Shown here: in pieces, positions 44,903 through 53,510 of the stretch
Numbering within the stretch: position 1 is the first letter of the stretch
Layout: each line of letters starts with the position of its first letter
From: Meghimatium bilineatum
Taxonomy: Eukaryota > Mollusca > Gastropoda > Stylommatophora > Philomycidae
Reading direction: 5' to 3'
Assembly: GCA_034231615.1 (NCBI GenBank)
Contig: CM067298.1
Coordinates: 4,283,834 to 4,347,833, forward strand
DNA: 64,000 nucleotides
Notes under the pieces: model-generated
The model's database searches: none
The model's input: only the letters and a program-made list of their open reading frames with translations
Told to the model about the DNA's origin: nothing
Position numbers and translations under genes: made by a program

Positions 44903-45063
44903 TACATTCAAAACCCATTATAACAACTTGGTCCTGACTAACAGAATATGTGTGTAACAACAGAAATTTGCTATGTGCAGTACAAGCAATATAGAATAAA
45001 TATAACTGGAGACTTAACAAGTGTTCTTATATAGGGAAAATTTGTTATAGAAGGATTCCACTA
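44903..45063 (+). mobile_element. TA-flanked MITE, pogo/mariner-like, copy 3
   Basis: The element 44905-45061 lies between two TA dinucleotides. It begins CATTCAAAACCCATTATAAC and ends GTTATAGAAGGATTCCAC, whose reverse complement shares the GnAATCCnnnTATAAC pattern. The interior is shared with copies at 19157 and 28101. Confidence 0.7.
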
Positions 45064-45094
45064 TATATATAAAATTGGTAGCATTTTAGCCTCA

Positions 45095-45340
45095 TATCCT
45101 ATTCAGTATGTAGCCATCAACTCAGCACTTTTTTGCTGTAGTGATTTTCTAGGCAATATAAATACGTTCAGTAGTTTGTCATTGCTTTCTGAATGGCCAG
45201 GATGCACAATTGCCTGCGGCAGGATCTTGGTCATGACAGGCAGGCACTGTACCACGCTGCCACAGAGCCGGACATTAGTAGCATATCCTATTCAGGACAT
45301 AGCCATAACCCAGAATTCTTTACCTATAGTGATATATATA
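45095..45340 (-). mobile_element. tRNA-derived SINE, family copies 2 and 3
   Basis: A nearly whole copy (45098-45271) has the body (CGTATTTATATTGCCTAGAA on minus, GTTGATGGCTACATA) and a decayed tRNA-like head (CCGGCTCTGTGGCAGCGTGG). A second, truncated copy of the body's end follows at once (45283-45330, CATATCCTATTCAGGACATA, AACCCAGAATTCTTT) and runs into a TA microsatellite. Confidence 0.7.
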
Positions 45341-45584
45341 TATATATATAGTGTAAGTATGTACCAGTTAAAATGGCTGAGGGGTTAGAGGAATCCAGAC
45401 TGGTGGAAAGTAGGCAGAGTTTAGAAGCCTGGAAATGATTGAGACTTGACACTTTGTTCTGATAGTGCTCATAAAGTGTATAAAATGTGGCTTGAAATTC
45501 AACAATATTGAAAAACTGTCCTTTTTTAGGGTTAGGGTATGATGCACAATTTTTATTATAATATATATATATTTACCCGGTCTC

Positions 45585-45735
45585 AGTAGGAGACGTCTCT
45601 GTACATTGTTAGAGTTGGTAGTCTACTGTGTACATTGTTAGAGTTGGTAGTCTACTGTGTACATTGTTAGAGTTGGTAGTCTATTGTGTACATTTTTAGG
45701 GAAATAGTCTACTGTGTACATTGAAAGAGTTTGGG
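45585..45735. repeat. 29-bp tandem repeat x 5
   Basis: Units of GTCTACTGTGTACATTGTTA then GAGTTGGTA. The last unit is diverged. Confidence 0.85.
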
Positions 45736-45894
45736 GAGAAAGAGTGTTATGTGTAAATTATATTAGTTGGAGTCTTATTTGTATTATACAACTCTCTAGA
45801 GAAACCACACCCCACCCCTTTTTCACTTATTCTAGGGCGCTGCAACGGAAGGAAACACTCCTGGTAGACAATTGTCTGAAATAGTCCAAATTGT

Positions 45895-46185
45895 TCTCCT
45901 TATGTTGTCTTGAATCTCCTCAATGTCATCAAGTCAGTAACATCTCAATGTTGTCTTGAATCTCCTCAATGTCATCAAGTCAGTAACATCCCAATGTTGT
46001 CTTGAATCTCCTCAATGTCATCAAGTCAGTAACATCTCAATGTTGTCTTGAATCTCCTCAATGTCGTCAAGTCAGTAACATCTCAATGTTGTCTTGAATC
46101 TCCTCAATGTCGTCAAGTCAGTAACATCTCAATGTTGTCTTGAATCTCCTCAATGTCATCAAGTCAGTAACATCTCAGTGTTGTC
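45895..46185. repeat. 46-bp tandem repeat x 6
   Basis: Units of CAATGTTGTCTTGAATCTCC, TCAATGTCATCAAGTCAGTA, ACATCT with few changes. Confidence 0.9.
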
Positions 46186-46315
46186 TTAAGTTGCAGAAAG
46201 AAGAAAATGTCAAAGGGAGAAAGACCTGGCTGAGTATGGAGATTGTGGAAGCAGTGGAATGTTGTGTTTCATCAAAAATATATTCTTGGAATACAGACCT
46301 GTGTGCAGTGACTGT

Positions 46316-46530
46316 CATGATACACAGCATCAAGTCATGATACACAGCATCAAGTTATGATACACAACATCAAGTCATGATACACAGCGTCAAGTCATGA
46401 TACACAGCGTCAAGTTATGATACACAACATCAAGTCATGATACACAGCATCAAGTCATGATACACAGCGTCAAGTCATGATACACAGCGTCAAGTCATGA
46501 TACACAGAGTCAAGTCATGATACACAGTCA
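46316..46530. repeat. 20-bp tandem repeat, about 11 copies
   Basis: Units of ATGATACACAGCATCAAGTC, with CAACAT and CAGCGT variants interspersed. Confidence 0.9.
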
Positions 46531-46800
46531 ATCCTTCTGTGTTCATTCTCAATCTTCTGCAAATTAGCAGGATATCATCCGGAGAATGGAATAACAGCTT
46601 TGCTGTTATATCTGCACCTTTCCGCCTGACACATCTGGCTTCAGCATGGCTTCTGGGTCACTTTAACCCTACATGGAATGGGGCAGAAAACTCCACCCCA
46701 TATCCTCCTTAGTTACCAATTACAACATGCATGGAAAGCAAACAGTATTGCTATTTTTTTGCTCCCTATTTGGGCACTGGCAACACACAGACACATCCCA
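46530..46800 (-). mobile_element. SINE-like retroposon, copy 1
   Basis: This is a diverged copy of the element at 58384-58666: shared blocks on + include TTCTGCAAATTAGCAG, GCTGTTATATCTGCACCTTT, GCCTGACACATCTG, CATGCATGGAAAGCAAACAG and GGCAACACAC. It has no coding frame. Its 3' end (minus: GAATGAACACAGAAGG) resembles the GAACGAACGCAGAAG terminus of the better copy. It abuts the 20-bp array on one side and the 57-bp array on the other. Confidence 0.75.
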
Positions 46801-46819
46801 ATTATATTCCAATATCCTA

Positions 46820-47108
46820 AGCACACTGATAGTCAGACATCTGTCAAAGTATATTATTTCTTGTAAGCATGCCACAACGTCACTGATAGTCAGACATCTG
46901 TCAAAGTATATTATTTCTTGTAAGCATGCCACAACTTCACTGATAGTCAGACATCTGTCAAAGTATATTATTTCTTGTAAGCATGCCACAACTTCACTGA
47001 TAGTCAGACATCTGTCAAAGTATATTATTTCTTGTAATCATGCCACAACTTCACTGATAGTCAGACATCTGTCAAAGTATATTATTTCTTGCAATCATGC
47101 CACAATCT
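46820..47108. repeat. 57-bp tandem repeat x 5
   Basis: Units of TTCACTGATAGTCAGACATC, TGTCAAAGTATATTATTTCT, TGTAAGCATGCCACAAC. 57 is divisible by three, hence the long periodic frame at 46673-47140; I do not call a gene. Confidence 0.9.
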
Positions 47109-47411
47109 CATCAGTGTGGGTGATGGATGATCTGTCTTGACTTGGGTTCATCTTCAGATTATCTGCATCCACTCTTGAAATAAAATACCACTCATATATT
47201 ATAGATCTACTTAGATAGGACTCTCTGAATGTTGATTGAACCATTTCAAGTTTCAGAGCTAGTTTTTCCAACACAAAAACAAAAATGAATGCACACACAT
47301 TGTTGCAAATTAATATCCATTTTTCAAATGAGATAGGACAAACTAGGTCACCTTCACTTACATGATCTCAAACAGTGCATACGCAAAGTTGCATCCTTCC
47401 ATTTTCTTACA

Positions 47412-48748
47412 TACGAGGGGGAGTCAATAAGTAAGTCACAAATGGCTCTTTAGAAAAAAACTGAAGACGATAAAAACCTGAAAACTGTTTATTTTTACAC
47501 ATACATTATCCCTTTACTTCTCAACATAATTTCCACCAACATTGATGCATTTATCCCGTTTTATGAGTCCTCCCAATCCTGCTGCGTAGAACTGCGTGCT
47601 CTGCTTTTTAAGCCACATTTTCACTTCACATTCAACTTCTGCGTCAGTCGCGAAATGCTTCCCGCCAAGGTGGGTTTTTAGTGGACCAAAAAGGTGAAAA
47701 TCACTAGGGGCTAAATTGGGGCTGTAAGGAGGATGTTCCAGAATTTTCCAACCAAGATTTTTTATTTTCTCCTGAGTTAATCGAGCCGTATGTGGTCTAG
47801 CATTGTCATGAAGGAGTAGCACTCCTCTAGTCAGCAGCCCTGGACGTTTTCTTCGAATTGCATCCCGAAGCACTGATAGAACTTCACAGTATGATTCAGA
47901 ATTCACATTGTCACCTTTCTTTTTGAAATTGGTTAAAAGCACTACTTGACAATCCCAGAACACTGTCAGCATAACCTTCCCTGCTGATGGTGTAACCTTG
48001 AATTTTTGGACACAAGGCGAAGAAGGATGTTTCCATTGCATTGAAGCACGCTTTGATTCAGGCTGGTAGTGATGCACCCATGATTCGTCCCCAGTAATAA
48101 TCCTGTTCATCATGTCTTCTCCTTCATTTGCGTATTGACAGAGATGCTCCAATGACAAGCCTAATCGGTTCATTTTGTGTTCGTCCGTCAATTGTCTGGG
48201 CACCCACCTTGAACACACTTTCTTAAATTTCAATCGGTCATGCATGATGCTGTATGCTGAACCATGTGAGCACCCTATTGCAGCTGCTACAGCGTCTATC
48301 GTTACTCGTCTGTCACCTCGAATCATCTCCTCAACCCGCTGCACAGATGCGTCTGTTGCAATTTCAACAGCACGACCAGATCGGATTTCGTCAACAATTT
48401 TAGAGCGTCCTTGAGAAAATTTTTTTACCCAGCTGTGCACCGCTTTACGGGACAAACAATTGTCAGCATAAACAGGAAGCATTTCTTTATGAATGTCTTT
48501 TGCAGGCAGTCCTTTTGCCCATAAAAAACGCACAACAGCACGTTGTTCATTGATTGTACACTCTGTAAGTACAGTAGCCATTTTGTTTTTTGTGCTGCGC
48601 ATGCGCAAGGTACAGCTAGCGCCATCTAGCGAACATAAACATAAAGTTCTATGATGATATCAACTATAAACAGCTTTAGAAACCACCTACTGCATTTTCC
48701 TGCCATCCAACATCAATTTGTGACTTACTTATTGACTCCCCCTCGTAC
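47412..48748 (-). mobile_element. complete mariner transposon
   Basis: Element 47414-48746 (1333 bp) with perfect 30-bp terminal inverted repeats beginning CGAGGGGGAGTCAATAAGTA (47414-47443 and 48717-48746), flanked by the expected TA duplication (47412-47413, 48747-48748). It holds one open transposase frame. Perfect ends plus an unbroken frame suggest recent arrival or activity. It lies antisense in intron 2 of the PTPN gene. Confidence 0.95.
47514..48608 (-). CDS. mariner transposase
   Basis: A 364-codon frame; Met 10 (MATVLTEC) is the more likely start, giving 355 residues, close to the usual 345-350. The N-terminal half holds two helix-turn-helix regions that bind the inverted repeats (AVVRFLWAKGLPAKDIHKEM; VTIDAVAAAIGCSHGSAYSI). 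RWVPRQLTDEHKMNR stands for the WVPHEL linker motif. The catalytic triad is IITGDESWVHH, LLLHDNARPH and NLAPSDFHLF, with 34 residues between the second and third Asp (DD34D, classical mariner). YSPNLAP has N in place of the common D of YSPDLAP. It cuts and pastes the element at TA sites. Whether it is active cannot be judged from sequence alone. Confidence 0.95.
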   Translation of the reverse strand: MRMRSTKNKMATVLTECTINEQRAVVRFLWAKGLPAKDIHKEMLPVYADNCLSRKAVHSWVKKFSQGRSKIVDEIRSGRAVEIATDASVQRVEEMIRGDRRVTIDAVAAAIGCSHGSAYSIMHDRLKFKKVCSRWVPRQLTDEHKMNRLGLSLEHLCQYANEGEDMMNRIITGDESWVHHYQPESKRASMQWKHPSSPCVQKFKVTPSAGKVMLTVFWDCQVVLLTNFKKKGDNVNSESYCEVLSVLRDAIRRKRPGLLTRGVLLLHDNARPHTARLTQEKIKNLGWKILEHPPYSPNLAPSDFHLFGPLKTHLGGKHFATDAEVECEVKMWLKKQSTQFYAAGLGGLIKRDKCINVGGNYVEK

Positions 48749-48861
48749 ATTGACACAAGGTGATTGCATGCAATTGGTAAATAGCAATGCTCTACATGTT
48801 ATGGTTTTCAAGAGAAGAAATCAGTACGGGAACTTACTGAACAGCCCTTATGTGTATATGT

Positions 48862-48890
48862 ATATATATATATATATATATATGTGTGTG
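48862..48890. repeat. TA then TG microsatellite
   Basis: TATATATATATATATATATA followed by TGTGTGTG, about 55 bp before exon c. TA-rich DNA this close to a 3' splice site could affect splicing, but that is speculation. Confidence 0.8.
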
Positions 48891-48943
48891 AATGATAAAA
48901 TAATGTAAGTTTGACTAATTATAAGGTTTTTTTGTCATTGCAG

Positions 48944-48986
48944 CGATGGCTAGATCCATTAAAAACAGTCAAAAAACAGTGCAGAG
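48944..48986 (+). CDS. PTPN4: PTPN exon c: 43-bp exon, RWLDP motif
   Basis: Acceptor TTGCAG, donor GTAAAA at 48987. 43 bases encode RWLDPLKTVKKQCR plus one base of a split Gly codon, matching the RWLDP...KKQ strand and turn of the F1 to F2 junction in 4.1-type FERM domains. The small exon is trusted because both phases fit the neighbours and the motif is highly conserved. Confidence 0.88.
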
Positions 48987-49109
48987 GTAAAATGTTGTTA
49001 TACAATTTCCTATAGTTTTATAATTAAGTACCAGGCTTCTTAACAATCTTCTTTGATTTCACAAACATCATATTTTTCTACTTGCTGAAGAATCATGCTA
49101 CATTCTGTC

Positions 49110-49480
49110 TGTGTGACATGTCCTTTACAAAGCATTGTCCTCACTGCCACTTTGTAAGCATCTTGGTTCTATGCAAGCTGCCCAGCCTCTTCCAGTGAAT
49201 TGTTCAGAAGTTCTTTGATATTTTGTGTCCATCCTAGTCTTGACCTGCGTCGTGTTCTCTTTCCTGAGACTTTCCCTTCCATGATTAATCTTTCTAAATC
49301 ATTGTTTTTTAATATGTTCGAAATATGGTAGCTTGCGGTTTTTTTTTCTAGTTATGAGGAGCCAATCTTCTTTACTGTTCAGGTCTTTCTGGATGTCTTC
49401 ATTGGTTCATTTTTCTGTCCATGCTACATTGCAGTCCAGTATCATCCCTAGATTTTGTAGTTTTACACTTATTCTGTATG
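49110..49480 (-). pseudogene. RTE-like LINE 3' fragment, minus strand
   Basis: The minus strand reads, in pieces, DWLLITRK, LPYFEHIKK, RRSRLGWTQNIKELLNNS. It matches the C-terminal region of RTE elements and the fragment at 9440-9800. Frameshifted and dead. Confidence 0.6.
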
Positions 49481-50055
49481 AAGAGTACTTTACTTAAGAA
49501 GGTAAATACAGGTGCATTAAATTAAATCTGAGTTTATTCTGTACAAAATACATAAAATGTGTACAAGTTTGTAGAAGTTTACAAGTCTTTGTGGACTTAG
49601 AAAACCTAGTCTAACTAGACTTTCACCCTTCAGGACTTATCAAACCTCGTCTAGCTCGACTGTCACCCTTGCCAATCATGGCTCATGCAGAGAAAATTTG
49701 GTTCCGTACACAAGGGACAACTATGTCTATCTGTCTTAAACAAGGATTGTTTGCTGTCTACGAAGCTACTCATCTACTTCTTTGAGTGAAAAACACAATG
49801 GCTAAGAGTTGAAATACAGACCTTGCCTGACAATAAATTCCTCATGTTTCTCATTTGTGCTACTTTGTGTGTCACTGTTTATTTGACTGGTGATTGAAAC
49901 TGTATGTTTACCTGAACTGTATATATTTGCATATTAAAATTGTTTATATCTGCTAGTCCGTTATAGATTTTTGGTTAGACCTTGCAATAGATGCATCAGA
50001 TAAGATAATTATCCAACAATTTTGAGAATTATTGAAATATAATAGTTTCAGCATG

Positions 50056-50242
50056 AAGCTAGAGTTATGACAATGTCAGTTGACGGAAGATGCCAAGAGT
50101 TAATGAAGCTAGAGTTATGACAATGTCAGTTGACGGAAGATGCCAAGAGTTAATGAAGCTAGAGTTATGACAATGTCAGTTGACGGAAGATGCCAAGAGT
50201 TAATGAAGTTAGAGTTATGACAATGTCAGTTGACGGAAGACG
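50056..50242. repeat. 50-bp tandem repeat x 4
   Basis: Units of AGCTAGAGTTATGACAATGT, CAGTTGACGGAAGATGCCAA, GAGTTAATGA, nearly identical. Confidence 0.92.
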
Positions 50243-50320
50243 CCACTTTTATGATGGTATATATGGGCATTGTTTCTGCTGTACTACAAACTAGCATGTG
50301 ACTGCAATATATTATTTCAG

Positions 50321-50396
50321 GACCTGCATATGAATTCTTCTTTCGAGTCAAGTTCTATGTCTCAGATCCTAGCAAGTTAGCAGAGGAGTATACGCG
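50321..50396 (+). CDS. PTPN4: PTPN exon d: FERM F2 start
   Basis: Acceptor ATTTCAG, donor GTGAGT at 50397. 76 bases: two to finish Gly, 24 codons (PAYEFFFRVKFYVSDPSKLA then EEYT) and CG of a split Arg. FRVKFYVSDP and EEYTR are hallmark residues of PTPN3/PTPN4 FERM domains. Confidence 0.93.
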
Positions 50397-50639
50397 GTGA
50401 GTGATTGTTGTTTTTGGTGGTTGTAACAAAATCACATTTATATCTTATAGAAAGCATATGAAAGATATTGAAAATGGTTTTGTTTCATTCTTCTAGCAGC
50501 ACTTGAGATAGTCTCCTTCATTACCATGTAGAATTGGGGTATCTGGAAATTTTATACCCAACCTGAGTAGGGATGTTGTTTCAATAACTAGAAATTATGA
50601 GTGCTTAGCTCACACTTCCTATGTGCAATGGGGAAGTTT

Positions 50640-50723
50640 CTCCACAGCTATATCCAGATGATTTCAACTGTGTGCACCAGAAGTTTCTGACTGTGTGCAC
50701 CACAAGATTCCACTCTCAGCTTT
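50640..50723. repeat. left remnant of the GTGCACCAGAAG minisatellite
   Basis: Two or three units (AACTGTGTGCACCAGAAGTT, CTGACTGTGTGCACCACAAG, ATTCCACTCTCAGCT) of the array that continues at 52258. The LINE at 50724-52257 separates the two parts. Confidence 0.8.
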
Positions 50724-52257
50724 GTTAGTTAATTTGTTACTTTCGTGCCGCAAGCCACACATAGGGCAGAGGTTTTGGTTCTCCATATGATGCGGTTCGC
50801 TGCCTGCAGCTTTAGTTCCTGGATGGTCTTACAGCCTATTAATTCCCCTTCTTTAAGAATGGTGTTTTTAAGGGTTGTTTTAGGTCTTCCTCTTTTTCTT
50901 TTACCCTCAGGTGACCACATAAGGGCTTGTTGGTTTATTCTGTTTACACCTAGTCGTAATACGTGGCCAAGGTATTTCCATCTTCGTTTTCTTATGATGT
51001 ATGAAACATACTCTTGGTATGTTTTGTCTCTTAGATCACTATTTGTGACGAAGTCATTCCATTTTATGTTCATCAGTTTGCGTAGACATTTGTTTTCGAA
51101 GCTGTTTAGTTTGTTGTCTGTTGCTTGAGTTGATTTCCAGCTTTCACTACCATACGTTAACACTGAGACAAAACATGAGTTAAATAGCTTTAGTTTGGTG
51201 TTTGTCCCTAGATCTTTTGATTTCCAGATATTAGTTAATTTAGCAAATGTGCTAGCTGCCACTGCTATACGTGTGTTTATTTCTTTCATTGAGTCTCCAT
51301 CAACAAACATTCGGCTGCCCAAGTAATTAAAACTGGAGACTTTTTCCAGTATTTGGTTATTTACTAAGATGTTATTTGTTGAGCTGTTAAGTTCCATGAT
51401 ATTTGATTTGGACGTGTTGATCTGAAGGCCAATTTGCTCTGCGAGTGTGCATAGTTTGTTGGTTATATCTTGTGTCTGTTGATGAGTAGAGTTTAATAAT
51501 GCGATGTCATCTGCAAAAACAAGGTCAGTTAAAGTACTGTTTTTGAGCCATTGTATACCCGCTTTTTCATCATGAATGGTTGCACGCATGATCCAGTCGA
51601 TGGCTATTCCAAATAGCATTGGTGATAATACACAGCCCTGTTTCACTCCTGTGTTGACATTGAACCATTCTGAATTTCCTGTATCTGTTCTTACGCAACA
51701 GGTTGCTTCATGGTAAAGAGCTTTTATGATGTTTATATATTTTAACTGGAATCCATAGATTTTAAGAATCTCCCATAGTGCCGGACGATGTATACTGTCG
51801 AATGTCTTTTGAAAGTCTATAAAGTTAATTATCAAGGGACTTTGAGACTCAATTGAATTTTCTATAATAATTCTAAGAGTGAAGATGTGATCTACACACG
51901 AACGGTTAGGTCTAAAACCCGCTTGTTCTTCTCTAAGTCTTTGATCAACAGCAATTTTCATTCTTTCCATTAAGATGCTACAAAACAGTTTTCCTGGGGT
52001 TGATAGTAAAGTAATTCCACGCCAGTTGTTGCAATATGACATGTCGCCTTTTTTGGTAGTTTGAAGATTACACCATCTTTCCAATCTTTGGAGGAGATTC
52101 TGACTGCCATACAGCATTCATTATAGCAAGTAGGTGGCCCAAGGAGTTGTCTGCTGCTTTTAGCATTTCACCGGAGATTTCATCATTTCCACAAGCTTTG
52201 TTGTTTTTTAGTTTCTTGATGGCTTGTTTCATTTCATTTAATGAGATGTTGTCGTAC
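50724..52257 (-). pseudogene. RTE-like LINE, RT and C-terminus, minus strand
   Basis: A 462-codon frame (50729-52117) runs from NNWRGITLLSTPGKLFCSIL through EEQAGFRPNRSCVDHIF, INFIDFQKTFDSI, GVKQGCVLSPMLFGIAIDWI, LVFADDIALLNSTHQQ (RT active site FADD) to FNYLGSRMFVDGD and SVLTYGSESWKST, ending CGTKVTN. A single frameshift near 52070 separates it from upstream RT codons (MKQAIKKLKNNKACGNDEIS up to 52255). The endonuclease is missing, so it is 5'-truncated and cannot move itself. It is the best-kept relative of the + copy at 11485-18970. Confidence 0.9.
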
Positions 52258-52865
52258 AACTTTGTGCACCAGAAGATTTCACCTTTGTGCACCAGAAGAT
52301 TTCAACTTTGTGCACCAGAAGATTTCAACTTTGTGCACCAGAAGATTTCAACTTTGTGTACCAGAAGATTTCAACTTTGTGCACCAGAAGATTTCAACTT
52401 TGTGCACCAGAAGATTTCAACTGTGCACCAGAATATTTAACTGTGCATCAGAAGATTCCAACTCTCAGCTGTGTGCACCAGAAAATTCCAACTCTCAGCT
52501 GTGTGCACCAGAAGACTTCAACTCTCAGCTGTGTGTACCAGAAGATTCCAACTCTCAGCTGTGTGCACCAGAATACTTCAACTCTCAGCTGTGTGCACCA
52601 GAAGATTCAAACTCTCAGCTGTGTGCACCAGAAGATTCAAACTCTCAGCTGTGTGCACCATAAAAGTCCAACTCTCAGCTGTGTGCACAAGAAGACTTCA
52701 ACTCTCAGCTGTGTGCATCAGAAGACTCCAACTCTCAGCTGTGTGCACCAGAAGACTCCAACTCTCAGCTGTGTGCACCAGAAGACTCCAACTCTCAGCT
52801 GTGTGCACCAGAAGACTCCAACTCTCAGCTGTGTGTATCAGAAGACTCCAACTCTCAATGGTGTA
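52258..52865. repeat. GTGCACCAGAAG minisatellite, 23-bp then 30-bp units
   Basis: About eight units of TTTGTGCACCAGAAGATTTC (23 bp) followed by about fourteen units of GTGTGCACCAGAAGACTCCA then ACTCTCAGCT (30 bp). The two forms share GTGCACCAGAAG. Long periodic open frames on + are by-products. Confidence 0.92.
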
Positions 52866-52984
52866 CAATGCTTTGAGAAGTCTTCTAGTCTGGGGGAGGG
52901 GTAAATTATAACGGTTTTGTGACTAATATTTTTCTGCAGCATGCATAACTTTCATGAGTTGAAGTCGTGAGCTCCAGCCCCTTT

Positions 52985-53105
52985 CCAATCATCCCATCCT
53001 TCCAGTTGTCAACAGCAGCTCATCTTTCCAAGCATCCCATCCTTCCAGTTGTCAACAGCAGCTCATCTTTCCAAGCATCCCATCCTTCCAGTTGTCAACA
53101 GCAGT
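52985..53105. repeat. 43-bp tandem repeat x 3
   Basis: Units of TTTCCAAGCATCCCATCCTT, CCAGTTGTCAACAGCAGCTC, ATC. Confidence 0.88.
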
Positions 53106-53212
53106 GTTCTCTGAATATTGCATTACAGAGGAAAGTATAGTTGTACACATGAAATATTCTTTGGCTTCCACAGAAGGATAACGCTACCATATTGTCATTC
53201 CATCTAACTTGA

Positions 53213-53345
53213 TAGTACATCATATTCAGGATATAGCCATCAACCCAGAATTTATTTGCTGTAGTAATTTTCTAGGCAATATAAATATGTTCAGTAGTTT
53301 GACATTGCTTTCTGGTACTGGTCAGAAGGTGCCGGTTTAAATACT
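53213..53345 (-). mobile_element. tRNA-derived SINE, family copy 4 (truncated)
   Basis: Shares with the copies at 32690 and 45095 the + strand blocks ATATTCAGGATATAGCCATC, AACCCAGAATTTATTTGCTG and TTTTCTAGGCAATATAAATA. The tRNA-like head is mostly lost, though GTGCCGGTTTAAATACTGG near 53330 may be a decayed B box. Confidence 0.65.
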
Positions 53346-53510
53346 GGCACAATAATTGTGCATTTGACCATACACATGGGTAGATAGATGTATTCCTCGC
53401 CTTCAAGTAGTTTCTTATAGAATACAAATATGTTTATATCATTGAATATTTGATGAATACCACATGGTGAGTTTTCCTTTATCCAGCACATTGAGATATT
53501 TGATGATCAA

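Larger units (their letters stand above)
43829..48943. other. PTPN intron 2
   Basis: 5115 bp. It contains from left to right a loose repeat (44025-44190, CACTCACTGCATCCAC.TGGGGTCATTCAC, about four copies), a TA-flanked MITE, SINE copies, four minisatellites, a SINE-like retroposon and a complete mariner transposon that ends 197 bp before exon c. No host coding sequence is seen. Confidence 0.85.
48987..50320. other. PTPN intron 3
   Basis: 1334 bp with a LINE fragment (49110-49480) and a 50-bp tandem repeat (50056-50240). About 49480-50040 shows nothing recognisable. Confidence 0.85.

Noticed and set aside
45304..45388. Possible host promoter near the TA-rich run at 45340
   Set aside because: It is a TA microsatellite at the end of a SINE fragment inside an intron.
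52147..52911. Cys- and His-containing periodic open frames on +
   Set aside because: They follow the 23- and 30-bp minisatellite, open in several frames, and start inside antisense LINE sequence.
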